Positions 45,728 to 55,069 of a DNA stretch of 64,000 bases are shown here, piece after piece (positions within the stretch are counted from its first letter, which is position 1; each line of letters begins with the position of its first letter). The DNA lies in assembly GCF_009727155.1 (NCBI RefSeq), contig NZ_WNWM01000002.1, positions 496,001 to 560,000 of the forward strand. Direction: 5' to 3'. The notes under the pieces are model-generated. The model was given only the letters and a program-made list of their open reading frames with translations, searched no databases and was not told the DNA's origin. Origin of the DNA: Pseudoduganella dura. Lineage in GTDB: Bacteria; Pseudomonadota; Gammaproteobacteria; Burkholderiales; Burkholderiaceae_D. The translations under genes were made by a program, and so were the position numbers.

Positions 45728-45798
45728 ATCGTCTCCTGTCACGCGCCCATCATTGCGGGACGCTGTCTTTTGCTGTCTCTGTTAATGAATGTCTGTCG

Positions 45799-46557
45799 CT
45801 ATGCCACCGTCATGCCTCCGTCGAGCACCATGATGTGGCCCGTCATGAATGACGACCCATCCGATGCCAGCCACAGCATCGCTTCGGCAATCTCGTCCGC
45901 CGAAGCGATGCGCCGCATCGGTACCTGGGCCGCAATGTCGGACAAGGGGATCGCACCATCGACCATGCGTTCAAGCAGCGCCGTATGAACAGGGCCAGGT
46001 GCGATGGCATTTACGCGAATGCCGGACGCCGCCAGTTCCAGGGCGGCGGCACGGGTCAGGCCGACAACGCCATGCTTGCTCGCGCTGTAGGCCGCCACCA
46101 TGGGGATGGCGTTGATACCAGCGCTCGACGAAGTATTGATGATGCAACCGCCTCCTTTTGCCAGCATATGGTTGATCTGGTACTTCATGCCCAGCCATAT
46201 ACCCTTCAGGTTGATGGCAATGACGCGGTCGAAGTCGGCTTCGTCGAGATCCTGCAGTGGCCCGAAGGGCCCCTCGATGCCGGCGTTATTGATGGCAACG
46301 GCGATGCGCCCGTGGCGCTGGACGGTGGTCGCCACAAGGCCCGCCATGTCGCGTGCACTGGCCGCATCCGCTTTCACGAATTCGACGCCGGCTCCCAGCT
46401 CCGCTGCCACGGCACTGCCTTGGACGTCATCCGGCCCTGCGATGACAACCCTGGCCCCGGATGCCGCGAAGCGGACCGCGGCGGCATTGCCGATACCGCT
46501 GGTGCCGCCGACGATGAGCACGGTCTGTCCGCTGAAATCGAAGACCGCGGGCGTCAT
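45799..46557 (-). CDS. SDR-family dehydrogenase
   Basis: A 252-residue classical short-chain dehydrogenase/reductase. Cofactor motif GGTSGIG (about 14-20), NNAG, catalytic Ser in NTSSSAG, and YSASK. A hydrophobic or Asp residue after the second strand suggests NAD. It probably oxidises a secondary alcohol on the side chain or a cyclic intermediate. Its ATG overlaps the aldehyde dehydrogenase stop (ATGA). Confidence 0.87.
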   Translation of the reverse strand: MTPAVFDFSGQTVLIVGGTSGIGNAAAVRFAASGARVVIAGPDDVQGSAVAAELGAGVEFVKADAASARDMAGLVATTVQRHGRIAVAINNAGIEGPFGPLQDLDEADFDRVIAINLKGIWLGMKYQINHMLAKGGGCIINTSSSAGINAIPMVAAYSASKHGVVGLTRAAALELAASGIRVNAIAPGPVHTALLERMVDGAIPLSDIAAQVPMRRIASADEIAEAMLWLASDGSSFMTGHIMVLDGGMTVA

Positions 46558-48032
46558 GACGGCACCTCGAGCCCACCCATGCACATGTATTTGACGACGA
46601 GGTAGTCGTCGATGCCGTAATGCGACCCTTCGCGGCCCAGGCCGGACTGCTTCACTCCCCCGAATGGCGCCACCTCGTTCGAGATGAGGCCCGTATTGAT
46701 GCCGACCATGCCGTATTCCAGGGCCGCACCGACGCGCCAGACACGCCCGATGTCCCGGCTGTAGAAATAGCTGGCCAAGCCGAATTCGGTATCGTTGGCC
46801 AGTCGGATCACCTCGTCGTCGCTGTGGAAACGGAACAATGGCGCGAGTGGACCGAACGTCTCTTCCCTCGCAACCCGCATGCCGGGATCGACATCGGCCA
46901 ATACGGTCGGCTCGAAGAATGTGCCGCCGAGCGCATGCCGGCGGCCGCCGGTAAGTATTCGCGCGCCGCCCTGGACAGCCTCGGCGATGTGGCTTTCCAC
47001 TTTCTCGACTGCACGTCCATCGATCAGCGGGCCCAGCTGCACACCAGGCGTCGTCCCATTACCCATCTGCAGTGCGGCGACCGCTTGCGTCAGCCTGGCG
47101 GCAAAGGCATCGTACACGGCGTCGTGCACGTAGAAGCGGTTCGCGCACACGCAGGTCTGGCCGTTGTTGCGGAACTTCGCGATCAGCGCGCCTTGCACCG
47201 CCGCGTCGAGATCCGCATCGGGGAAGACAATAAATGGCGCGTTTCCGCCGAGCTCAAGGGAAACCTTCTTGATGGTCGGGGCGCATTGCGCCATCAACAG
47301 GCGGCCGACTTCCGTCGAGCCGGTGAACGAAAGCTTGCGCACCAGCGGATTGCCGGTCAGTTCGGCGCCGATCACGCGCGAGCCTCCCGTGATGACTGTA
47401 AAGACGCCCGGCGGAATGCCGGCGCGTTCCGCCAGCACGGCCAATGCCAGCGCGGTGAATGGCGTTTCGCCGGCCGGCCTGACGACCATCGGACATCCGG
47501 CAGCCAGTGCCGGACCAGCCTTGCGCGTAATCATCGCGGCGGGGAAATTCCAGGGCGTGATGGCGGCGCAAACGCCGACCGGTTCCTTTACGACGACCAG
47601 CTGCTGGTGCTGCCCCGGACTCGGTATGACCTCGCCATAGACGCGCTTGCCCTCTTCCGCAAACCACTTGATAAACGAAGCCGCGTACAGCACTTCGCCG
47701 CGCGCCTCCAGGAGTGGCTTGCCCTGCTCCGCCGTCATGATGGTCGCCAGATCGTCCGCATGTTCGAGCATCAGGCCGTGCCAGCGCTCCAGCAATGCAC
47801 TCCGCTCGCGCGCCATCAGCGCCCGCCACGCCGGCCATGCTGCCGAGGCGGCATCGATGGCACGCCGCGTCTCGGCGGCGCCCATGTCGGGCACGCGGCC
47901 GAGCACGACTCCCGTGGCGGGATCGGTAACCTCGATGGTGGCGCCATCCGAAGCGGATAACCACTCTCCTGCAAGGTAGCACTGTTCCCTCAAGAGGGTG
48001 GGATCCTTCAACGACTCTCTGAATGTTTGCAT
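46554..48032 (-). CDS. NAD(P)-dependent aldehyde dehydrogenase (GabD-like)
   Basis: A 492-residue aldehyde dehydrogenase. FTGSTEVGR for cofactor, Glu in LELGGNAPF, and the catalytic Cys in NNGQTCVCANR. Nearest by look to succinate-semialdehyde dehydrogenases. In this pathway it could oxidise the ring-cleavage product 4-hydroxymuconic semialdehyde to maleylacetate or a benzaldehyde to a benzoate. Confidence 0.9.
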   Translation of the reverse strand: MQTFRESLKDPTLLREQCYLAGEWLSASDGATIEVTDPATGVVLGRVPDMGAAETRRAIDAASAAWPAWRALMARERSALLERWHGLMLEHADDLATIMTAEQGKPLLEARGEVLYAASFIKWFAEEGKRVYGEVIPSPGQHQQLVVVKEPVGVCAAITPWNFPAAMITRKAGPALAAGCPMVVRPAGETPFTALALAVLAERAGIPPGVFTVITGGSRVIGAELTGNPLVRKLSFTGSTEVGRLLMAQCAPTIKKVSLELGGNAPFIVFPDADLDAAVQGALIAKFRNNGQTCVCANRFYVHDAVYDAFAARLTQAVAALQMGNGTTPGVQLGPLIDGRAVEKVESHIAEAVQGGARILTGGRRHALGGTFFEPTVLADVDPGMRVAREETFGPLAPLFRFHSDDEVIRLANDTEFGLASYFYSRDIGRVWRVGAALEYGMVGINTGLISNEVAPFGGVKQSGLGREGSHYGIDDYLVVKYMCMGGLEVPS

Positions 48033-48059
48033 GGTTCGACTTCTACAAAAAAGAACAGG

Positions 48060-50480
48060 TCAGACGACAAGTTTGTCGGCGGTGGCGTTAGTGGCAGGAC
48101 GCGACGAGCGGGAAGCCTGCTTGTTCGGCAACAGGAATACTGCGAGCGACGGGACCAGGACGAGGGCGCCCAGCATGTTCCACAAGAACATGAATGCGAG
48201 CAGCAAACCCATATCGGCCTGGAACTGAATCGGCGAGAAAATCCAGGTCCCGACACCGGCCGCCAGCGTGAATCCGGTCAGCATGACCACCCGGCCCGTG
48301 AACAGCAGCGAGCGATAGTAGGATTCGGACAAGGACTTTCCTTCACGCAGCCAGAGCATGGTCACGCTGAGGATGTACAGCGCATAGTCGACCCCGATGC
48401 CGACGCCAAGTGCTACCACGGGCAACGTTGCCACCTTGACGCCCATCCCGAGTGCAACCATGAGGGCCTCGGCCAGGATGCTGGTCAATACGAGTGGCAG
48501 CACGGCCACAACCACTGCACGCCAGGACCGGAAGCTGACAAGACAGAGCAAAATCACGGCCGCATACACGCCGTAAAGCATCTTGCCGTTGGTATCCCTG
48601 ACAACGCTGTTGGTGGCGGCCTCGATGCCGCCATTGCCAGCCGCGAGCAGGAACTTGACGTCCTGCGTATCGCGCTCGCGGGCAAACGCGGCAGCGGTGT
48701 CGACCACGCGCTGGAGTGTCTGCGCCTTGTGGTCGGCCAGGTAGACGTACACGGTCAGGAGATTGCAGTCCTCGTTGAAAAGACCGCGTGGCGACTGCGT
48801 GATGACGGAATTGAGGGCCTGCTGGTTCGGAATGATCTCCATCCACTTCATGCTTCCTTCATTGAAGGCACCGCCCATGATGCGCTGCAGGTCGGCGAAC
48901 GAGCTTGTCGCGTCGACACCAGGCACTGTGGCGAGCCTGGCTTGCAGGTCGCTGACCCGGGTCAGTGTCTCGTAGTTCGCACATTCGTCCTTCGGCGTAG
49001 TGACCATCACCGCCAGCACGTCGCTGCTGGTCGAATAATGGCTGGCGACATACGCGTTATCGCGGTTGTAGCGCGAGTCCTGGCGCAGTTCGGGCGCACC
49101 TGCCTTGAGGTCGCCAATCTGGAGGTTGGCGGAAGCACGCAATCCAACCACGGCGCCGGCCACCGACAGCAGGATTGCGGCTGCGGCCCAGCGCCGCGTC
49201 GTGAAGAGGTCGAGAAAACGCCATAGCCATTGTCTGCGCCCGTCCATCGCTTCGTTCTCCTGCGCCAGGGCCCGCGCCGCAGCCTTGGGGCTGACGCCGG
49301 TATAGGTCAGCAGGACCGGCAGCAGGATCAGGTTGGTGAAGATCAGGATGGCAACGCCGAGGCTCGCAATCAGCGCCAGTGCACGGATGGCGGCGATGTC
49401 TACCCATAGCAACACGGCGAATCCCACAGCGTCGCATACCAGCGCCGTGAAACCCGCCATGAACAGGCGCCGGAATGTATTGCGCGCCGCCGCGACGCGA
49501 TCCAGGCCACGGCCGATGTCCTGCATCACCCCGTTCATCTTCTGCGCACCATGGCTCATGCCGATGGCGAAGACCAGAAACGGCACGAGGATGGAGTACG
49601 GGTCCAGGCGGAAGCCGAGCAGCGGTAACAGGCCGAGCTGCCATACGACGGCCACCAGGGAGCAGACAACGACGATGACCGTACTCCGCGCGCACCGGTT
49701 GAACCAGAAGACCATCGCAGTGGCGATGACGATAGCGATCGCGAAGAACAGCAGCACGTCGCCCAGGCCGTCGATCAGGTCACCCATGACTTTGGCAAAG
49801 CCGACGACATAGACGCGTACACCCTTGCCGTCATATCTGCCCCGGATTTCCTCGATACGTTCCGACAGCTTTTTGTAATCGAGCTTGGTGTTGGACTGTG
49901 CATCGTAGTCGAGCAGCGGCACCACGATGGTCGTCGACTTGAAGTCGTCCGCTACCAGGCTGCCGACCTGGCCCGACCGCAGGATGTTCGTCCGCAGCTC
50001 CTGCAGTGATGCCGGGCTGCCGTCGAAGGTGTCCGGCATGACTGGGCCACCGTCGATGCCTGCCTCGGTCACGGCGATCCAGCGTACGCCGCGCGTCCAT
50101 AGCGACTGCATGTAGGAACGCTCTACGCCCGGCACCGCGAAGATGTCGTCGTTTATCTGTTGCAGGGTCTTGAGATACTGTCCGTCCAGCACCGTCTCGC
50201 CTTGCGTCTCGACCACCACGCGCAAGGTATTCCCCAGGCCACGCAGATCATTGCGGTGCTTGAGGTAATTCTGGATGTAAGGGTGGCTGGTGGGAATGAC
50301 CGACTCGAAGCTCGCATTCAACTCCACCTTGCGCGACATGAATCCCAGCACGACGGTCAGCACGAGGCAGACCAGCAGGACCCAGCGGCGGTGATTGAAG
50401 ATCATCCGTTCGAGCAGGTTGCCGCTGTCGCGGCCAAAATCCACCGGGCCCGTATTTGTGGCCGTGACGCTCGCTTTCAT
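48060..50480 (-). CDS. RND/MMPL-family transporter
   Basis: An 806-residue membrane protein with two repeats of one plus five transmembrane helices and two large periplasmic loops, the MMPL/HpnN layout. Such proteins move hydrophobic molecules (lipids, hopanoids, sterols). It is co-transcribed with DUF1302, DUF1329 and BNR-type genes, a set often seen with steroid, terpene and aromatic degraders, and probably serves uptake or positioning of a hydrophobic substrate. Its ATG overlaps the BNR gene stop. Confidence 0.88.
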   Translation of the reverse strand: MKASVTATNTGPVDFGRDSGNLLERMIFNHRRWVLLVCLVLTVVLGFMSRKVELNASFESVIPTSHPYIQNYLKHRNDLRGLGNTLRVVVETQGETVLDGQYLKTLQQINDDIFAVPGVERSYMQSLWTRGVRWIAVTEAGIDGGPVMPDTFDGSPASLQELRTNILRSGQVGSLVADDFKSTTIVVPLLDYDAQSNTKLDYKKLSERIEEIRGRYDGKGVRVYVVGFAKVMGDLIDGLGDVLLFFAIAIVIATAMVFWFNRCARSTVIVVVCSLVAVVWQLGLLPLLGFRLDPYSILVPFLVFAIGMSHGAQKMNGVMQDIGRGLDRVAAARNTFRRLFMAGFTALVCDAVGFAVLLWVDIAAIRALALIASLGVAILIFTNLILLPVLLTYTGVSPKAAARALAQENEAMDGRRQWLWRFLDLFTTRRWAAAAILLSVAGAVVGLRASANLQIGDLKAGAPELRQDSRYNRDNAYVASHYSTSSDVLAVMVTTPKDECANYETLTRVSDLQARLATVPGVDATSSFADLQRIMGGAFNEGSMKWMEIIPNQQALNSVITQSPRGLFNEDCNLLTVYVYLADHKAQTLQRVVDTAAAFARERDTQDVKFLLAAGNGGIEAATNSVVRDTNGKMLYGVYAAVILLCLVSFRSWRAVVVAVLPLVLTSILAEALMVALGMGVKVATLPVVALGVGIGVDYALYILSVTMLWLREGKSLSESYYRSLLFTGRVVMLTGFTLAAGVGTWIFSPIQFQADMGLLLAFMFLWNMLGALVLVPSLAVFLLPNKQASRSSRPATNATADKLVV

Positions 50481-51568
50481 TTCAACTCCTGTTCAGCCGA
50501 TAAATCGATGCGTTCCGCACCGCGCGGGCCCAATACCAATACGGTTCGGCCTGGCAAAGGAAACAATGCAGCAGCGGGCTGCACGGTACGGGACAGGCCT
50601 TTGAACGTCCTGCCGCCATCGCGGCTCGCCACCAGCTGCCCGGTTTCGCTGGCCAGGAGTACGGCGCCGTCATCGAGCACCGCGCCCGCCTGGATCGAAG
50701 CGGGCATGCCGGTTGCAACCTGGCGCCAAGTAAGCCCACCGTCTTCTGACAGCAGCGCGTTGCCGCGCAGGCCGTGCGCGAGCAACCGGCCGCCCCGGAT
50801 GGCGAGCACGCCAAACATCGTTCCCGGATAAGGTGTTGCGACCGTTTTTAACAGGCCATCCGCCGGACCGCGCAGCACGGTACCCTGTTCCCCCACGTAC
50901 ACCAGGTCGTTACCACTGCGCGCCGCTGCGTAAAGGTGCATACCGCGAGCATTGTCGAAGCGCGCAGACTCGGGTTCCCAGGTCACGCCGCCATCGCTGG
51001 TCGCGAAAACGAGGCCGAAGGCGCCCGCCACTTCGACCTCCCTGGCACTTTGGACGACCAGAGTCAGCAGCGGCTTGTTGGGACCGTCCTCGACGAGAAA
51101 CCGGGCGGCCTTCACGGCTCCTTGCGCCTGCTCGCTGGCCTGAGCCGCAGCACGCCTTTCGGCGTCTGCCAGCGCAAGTTGCGCTGCCTGCACGCCGTCC
51201 AGCTGCCGCTCCCACGTGACACCGCCATCGATTGAGCGCAGTACCACGCCCAGGTGGCCCACGGCCCAGCCGACCCGGTCGTCGGCAAACGCGACGGCCG
51301 TCAGCATGGCGCTCGTGGGGACCTTGCGCGCGGGGCGCCAGGTTGCACCCTGGTCGTCGGAGTAGACCACGGCGCCACCGCGGCCAACGGCGACGATGCG
51401 CTTGCCCGCCCAGGTGGCGGCAGTGAGCATCTGGCGCGCGGCTTCCGGGCCGGGCACTGCCGGTCGGTCGAGCATGGTCGGCCGGCCGGCGAGTACCGGC
51501 GCCGCGATCCCGCTCACCGCCATGATCAGCAATGCGGCGGCAAGCATGGCGCGGTCAACGCAGCGCAT
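50477..51568 (-). CDS. Exported YCF48/BNR-repeat beta-propeller protein
   Basis: A 363-residue protein with a signal peptide (AMLAAALLIMAVSGIAAPVLA) and repeated S-x-D-x-G-x-T-W blocks (SDDQGATW, SIDGGVTW, TSDGGVTW, SEDGGLTW, SRDGGRTF), giving a five- to seven-bladed propeller. It resembles YCF48-like proteins that accompany RND/DUF1329 gene sets, probably as a periplasmic partner of the transporter. The start at 51568 overlaps the DUF1329 gene by 14 bases. Confidence 0.82.
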   Translation of the reverse strand: MRCVDRAMLAAALLIMAVSGIAAPVLAGRPTMLDRPAVPGPEAARQMLTAATWAGKRIVAVGRGGAVVYSDDQGATWRPARKVPTSAMLTAVAFADDRVGWAVGHLGVVLRSIDGGVTWERQLDGVQAAQLALADAERRAAAQASEQAQGAVKAARFLVEDGPNKPLLTLVVQSAREVEVAGAFGLVFATSDGGVTWEPESARFDNARGMHLYAAARSGNDLVYVGEQGTVLRGPADGLLKTVATPYPGTMFGVLAIRGGRLLAHGLRGNALLSEDGGLTWRQVATGMPASIQAGAVLDDGAVLLASETGQLVASRDGGRTFKGLSRTVQPAAALFPLPGRTVLVLGPRGAERIDLSAEQELK

Positions 51569-52901
51569 CCTGCACCATCGAATCGGGGTTGAAGAACGCG
51601 GCCGGCTTGTATGGTATCGACTTGTAGTTCTGCACGAACCCGGCCACCGAATAGGCACGCGCCTGGAAGTCGAACGTGACGAAGGGCAGTGCGATCACTC
51701 CTGGCAGATCGTAGGACACGAATGGATACGACACGAGACCGCGATACAGCTTGCCCTGTGCATCCCACTCGTCGGCCAGCAGGACCGACCAGGTGTCTTC
51801 ATCGAAGTACAGCTTGCGTTTGGGTACGACATTGCGCATGCCTGGCTTCAGCTTGACGTCCACCTCCCACACGCGGTGCAGCTCCCAGCGGACGTTTTCA
51901 GGCTTCGGGAAGCTGGGACCGAACGCCTGTTCCGGCGCTGTCGCGTTGAACTTGTTGGTGTTGTACGGAACGTACATCTCGCGCTTGCCGACGATCGTGA
52001 AATCCATCTGGTCGGGTTTGCCGAAAAATCCGTACGATTCGTCGAACTGGGTTACCCCGGACATGTAGAAGTTCGGCGTGTCGTAGCTTACATTGGGGAT
52101 CTTGCGCACGCGGCGCTGGCCCGGCAGGTATTGCCAGGATCCAGGTTCCTTGTCCTTGAAATCGGTGCTGAAGACCCCTATGATGGCTTCGCCCACGCTA
52201 CGCGATGGCGCCGTCGTCACGCCCTTGTGTTCCCAGTACACGCCATTGAATGTTCCAGCATTGCCCTGGGGGCTGTAGTACGGATACTGCTCCGTGATGT
52301 CGATGGTGCTGGCCAGCGTACGCTTGCCATCGGAGGTAATGAGCCACATGTTGTACGCGGTGCTGATGGTGACGCCCTTCCAGCTCAGGTACAGGTTCCA
52401 GATCGCCTCGATGCCGGATTTCGGGATCGGGAACGGCAGGCCGCCATATGCGCCTTCGACGGCCAGACCGCCCTTGGCGAGCTTGGCATTCGTCGCGTTC
52501 TTGAACGTGTTGTCGTAGACCGACTGCGGGGCGGTCGCGGTACGGTGCGTCGGATAGACATCCAGGCGATAGTCCGGATAGGTCTTCATCAGATGTTTGG
52601 TCGCTTCGCTCAGCTTGCCCGCGTACTTGTCCATGTTGGCCGCGTTGATCTGGTACAGCGGCTTTTCGTCCGCGAACGGTGCGGCCGTGACGCTGCCGGC
52701 TTTCAGACCGCCTGGCGGTTTCGGTACATCGCCGGTCCACGCCGGGATGCTGCCATCGGCATTGCCGGCACGTTCGGCGCCCAGCGGGGTCAATGTTGTC
52801 TTTAGCTTCGCAGCCTCTTCCGGTGTCGCGGCATAAGCATGCAGAGCGCCCAGCTCGCAGATCAGGGCAGTCAGCGCTGCCAGGCATTTCGATGGTTTCA
52901 T
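51555..52901 (-). CDS. DUF1329 outer-membrane-associated protein
   Basis: A 448-residue exported protein with a signal peptide (cut near AYA) and the DUF1329 body, a LolA/LolB-like half-barrel that handles lipids (family knowledge). Conserved stretch IPAWTGD near the start and YFDEDTWSVLLADEWDAQG near the end are visible. Usually paired with DUF1302, as here. It may carry a hydrophobic substrate across the periplasm. Ribosome site CTGGAGACA. Confidence 0.87.
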   Translation of the reverse strand: MKPSKCLAALTALICELGALHAYAATPEEAAKLKTTLTPLGAERAGNADGSIPAWTGDVPKPPGGLKAGSVTAAPFADEKPLYQINAANMDKYAGKLSEATKHLMKTYPDYRLDVYPTHRTATAPQSVYDNTFKNATNAKLAKGGLAVEGAYGGLPFPIPKSGIEAIWNLYLSWKGVTISTAYNMWLITSDGKRTLASTIDITEQYPYYSPQGNAGTFNGVYWEHKGVTTAPSRSVGEAIIGVFSTDFKDKEPGSWQYLPGQRRVRKIPNVSYDTPNFYMSGVTQFDESYGFFGKPDQMDFTIVGKREMYVPYNTNKFNATAPEQAFGPSFPKPENVRWELHRVWEVDVKLKPGMRNVVPKRKLYFDEDTWSVLLADEWDAQGKLYRGLVSYPFVSYDLPGVIALPFVTFDFQARAYSVAGFVQNYKSIPYKPAAFFNPDSMVQDALR

Positions 52902-52917
52902 GGATGTCTCCAGTTTG

Positions 52918-54504
52918 TTAGAACGAATTCGATAGCGTCGCAGAGATGAAACTGCGGTCGCGGTAACCGTTGTTGGAAGGTTTCCCGACAAAGCGTGTGA
53001 GCGTCAGCGCGCCCTTCCACGACTGCGCAAACGTGCCGCCGACACCGATGCTGATATCGCCGGAATGGTCGCCGTAGCTGTAGGTATTGAAGCCCGCTGG
53101 CAGGACTGATTTGCCCTTGATGGTGTAGCCGATACCGATTGGCACGTTCAAGTCGAGACGCGGCAGGACCTGGTAAAAGTCGAGAGTCAGCACGCCGCGA
53201 ACGCCATAGGTGTTGCGATTGGTCGTGGCGTCAAATGCGGCAGGGTTGTCAGATACCTTGACAAGGTGCTGACCGGCGATCGCTCCGGCGAACGAATAGT
53301 TGTCGTAGAACGATCCGGCCTTGCCGGCGTAGATGCCGCTGACCTCGAACAGGGCGACGTCGCCCAGCGGACCCACGCTTTGGCTGTTCATGCCTGGCAG
53401 GAGTACCGGCGCGAGCGCGGGATCGCCCGTGATGGCCAGCGCGGTCTTGTGGCGATACGACACCTCCGCGCCGACATTGAGCGAGCCAACCGAGGTGTTC
53501 GCACTGGCACCCAGCATCTCGACCCCTTCCTGGTAGGCGTGCACGTAGGTCGCAGTGCCTGCAGCGTTCACCGCCGTGAAGATGCGTGGCACCTTTTCGT
53601 TGAAGCGCACTGCGTACAGGCCGAAGTCGACGGCACCCCGGTCAGGGCGCCATTTCAAGGCGACGCCGAATTGCGGTCGATCCGGCGTTTCATCCGGTCC
53701 GCGCACGATATGCCCGCCGGGAACCGGTGCGAGGATCGATTCGCCGCCGGTGCCGAACATGTCGGCAGGACTGAAATAGCTGCCGACCGGCGGCGTGCGC
53801 AACGCACGCCATTTGAACTGGTAGAAGGCTTCGAGTGACACGCCGCCGGGCAGCACCGCCGCTGTCGATATCTGGCTGGTCGGCAGGAACACTTCCTTCG
53901 CCTGGGTATTCGGCACGCTGAGCGCCTTCTGCCCGTCGATGGCAGCCATACCATAGGCAATGCCGTTATCAGGAAAGAACAGGCTTTCGCCCCATAGAAC
54001 GGTATGACGACCAAGGCGCACGGAAACGGGCGCCTCCGCGATCTCGAACTTCGAGTAGGCGAATGCGTTCAGCAATTCCGCGCGGCGACCAGATAGTCGA
54101 CGGGTAGCACCCGGGAACGCATTGTAGGGAACGGACAGGTTGTTGCTGGTGGCCGGGGAATCATTGTTATTACTGCGGTTGTAGACCCCGTCGTACCAGG
54201 CGGCGCCCGTTATACTGAGCCCAGCGTCCCCGTAGCGCAGGTCGAACTCACTGAGCAGGTCGACTCGGTTGCTGATCAGGTTGCCCTTGCGGAAATTGCG
54301 GTTGGCGTCGTCGGTATTCGCATTAGCCAGCAGCGTGGCGTCCTGTTCACCGAGGCGCTTCGCCAGCGAGTACTTCACCGTGTTATCCCAACGCATCTTG
54401 ATGCCGTTGTCGGTCTCGAAGTCCACGGCGTGGACCTGGCCTGCCGCCAGAAGAGCGGCAAACAATGGCAGCGTGCGCTGCCGCGGATTACTGCGACGAT
54501 ACAT
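52918..54504 (-). CDS. DUF1302 outer-membrane beta-barrel protein
   Basis: A 528-residue protein with a signal peptide (cut after VHA) and alternating beta-strand pattern ending in Phe (ATLSNSF), as for outer-membrane barrels. DUF1302 proteins are thought to be channels for hydrophobic compounds. First gene of the nine-gene operon from box 7, with ribosome site CAGGAGACATC. Confidence 0.87.
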   Translation of the reverse strand: MYRRSNPRQRTLPLFAALLAAGQVHAVDFETDNGIKMRWDNTVKYSLAKRLGEQDATLLANANTDDANRNFRKGNLISNRVDLLSEFDLRYGDAGLSITGAAWYDGVYNRSNNNDSPATSNNLSVPYNAFPGATRRLSGRRAELLNAFAYSKFEIAEAPVSVRLGRHTVLWGESLFFPDNGIAYGMAAIDGQKALSVPNTQAKEVFLPTSQISTAAVLPGGVSLEAFYQFKWRALRTPPVGSYFSPADMFGTGGESILAPVPGGHIVRGPDETPDRPQFGVALKWRPDRGAVDFGLYAVRFNEKVPRIFTAVNAAGTATYVHAYQEGVEMLGASANTSVGSLNVGAEVSYRHKTALAITGDPALAPVLLPGMNSQSVGPLGDVALFEVSGIYAGKAGSFYDNYSFAGAIAGQHLVKVSDNPAAFDATTNRNTYGVRGVLTLDFYQVLPRLDLNVPIGIGYTIKGKSVLPAGFNTYSYGDHSGDISIGVGGTFAQSWKGALTLTRFVGKPSNNGYRDRSFISATLSNSF

Positions 54505-54550
54505 GATGTCTCCTGTTTATATTTATGGGACGTTCGTTGCTGCTGAATCC

Positions 54551-54593
54551 AAGATACGGATGGCCACGAGCCCAGACACCTGCCGAAAGATAG
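54551..54593 (-). promoter_or_regulatory. Island activator box 7 and -10 element (toward the envelope/transport operon)
   Basis: Exact consensus CTATCTTTCGGCAGGT on the minus strand at 54593-54578, then 21 bases, then TATCTT (54556-54551). Gene start 73 bases from the box. Confidence 0.78.
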
Positions 54594-54686
54594 TTGGTAC
54601 ATCCTCGCTGTGGTCATGTTCTGCCGCATGCAGACTGTCACTTCGAGCGGGGGAATGAACCGGTGGAGGTTGAAGCGGGAAATCAG

Positions 54687-54711
54687 CGGGCACGCCATTG
54701 CAGCGTGCCCG
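54687..54711. terminator. Hairpin after the cytochrome c gene
   Basis: CGGGCACGC and GCGTGCCCG form a 9-bp perfect stem with a 7-base loop, 25 bases after the cytochrome stop on the minus strand. No long T-run. It separates the ten-gene operon from box 7. Confidence 0.55.
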
Positions 54712-54736
54712 TGGACGGCCGTGAAGCCGCGTCGAA

Positions 54737-55069
54737 CTAGTGCGTGGCGCGGCTCAGGTATGCCGCCAGCGCGGTGAGCTCTGCATCGCTGATCTCGGTT
54801 TTGCGGAAGAACGGCATAACGGAAACGCCATTACGTACGAAGAATTTCACCAGGTCCGGATTGAGGTCCTTGCGCTCTTCCAGCGCCGCCGGAATCTCGC
54901 CTTTGTATTTGGCCTGCAGGGCCAGCGTGCCCGGATAGGCATCACCGGCAGCGTGACATGCCACGCACCAGCGTTCGTACACTTGCTTGCCATGCTGCAG
55001 CGCCGGCTCCGCGGCGTCGGCACGTACGGCGCAGAAGGCCAGCCAGGCCGCAATCGTCACTCGGTTCAT
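54737..55069 (-). CDS. Small cytochrome c subunit of a flavocytochrome
   Basis: A 110-residue exported class I cytochrome c: signal peptide (cut near ADA), haem site CVACH (Cys35, Cys38, His39) and axial Met85 in SVMPFF. Its ATG overlaps the stop of the VAO-type flavoprotein (ATGA). In 4-cresol dehydrogenase the flavoprotein and cytochrome form a complex that sends electrons to the respiratory chain; the same is inferred here. The flavoprotein lacks a visible signal peptide, as is also so for some PchF proteins. Confidence 0.88.
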   Translation of the reverse strand: MNRVTIAAWLAFCAVRADAAEPALQHGKQVYERWCVACHAAGDAYPGTLALQAKYKGEIPAALEERKDLNPDLVKFFVRNGVSVMPFFRKTEISDAELTALAAYLSRATH

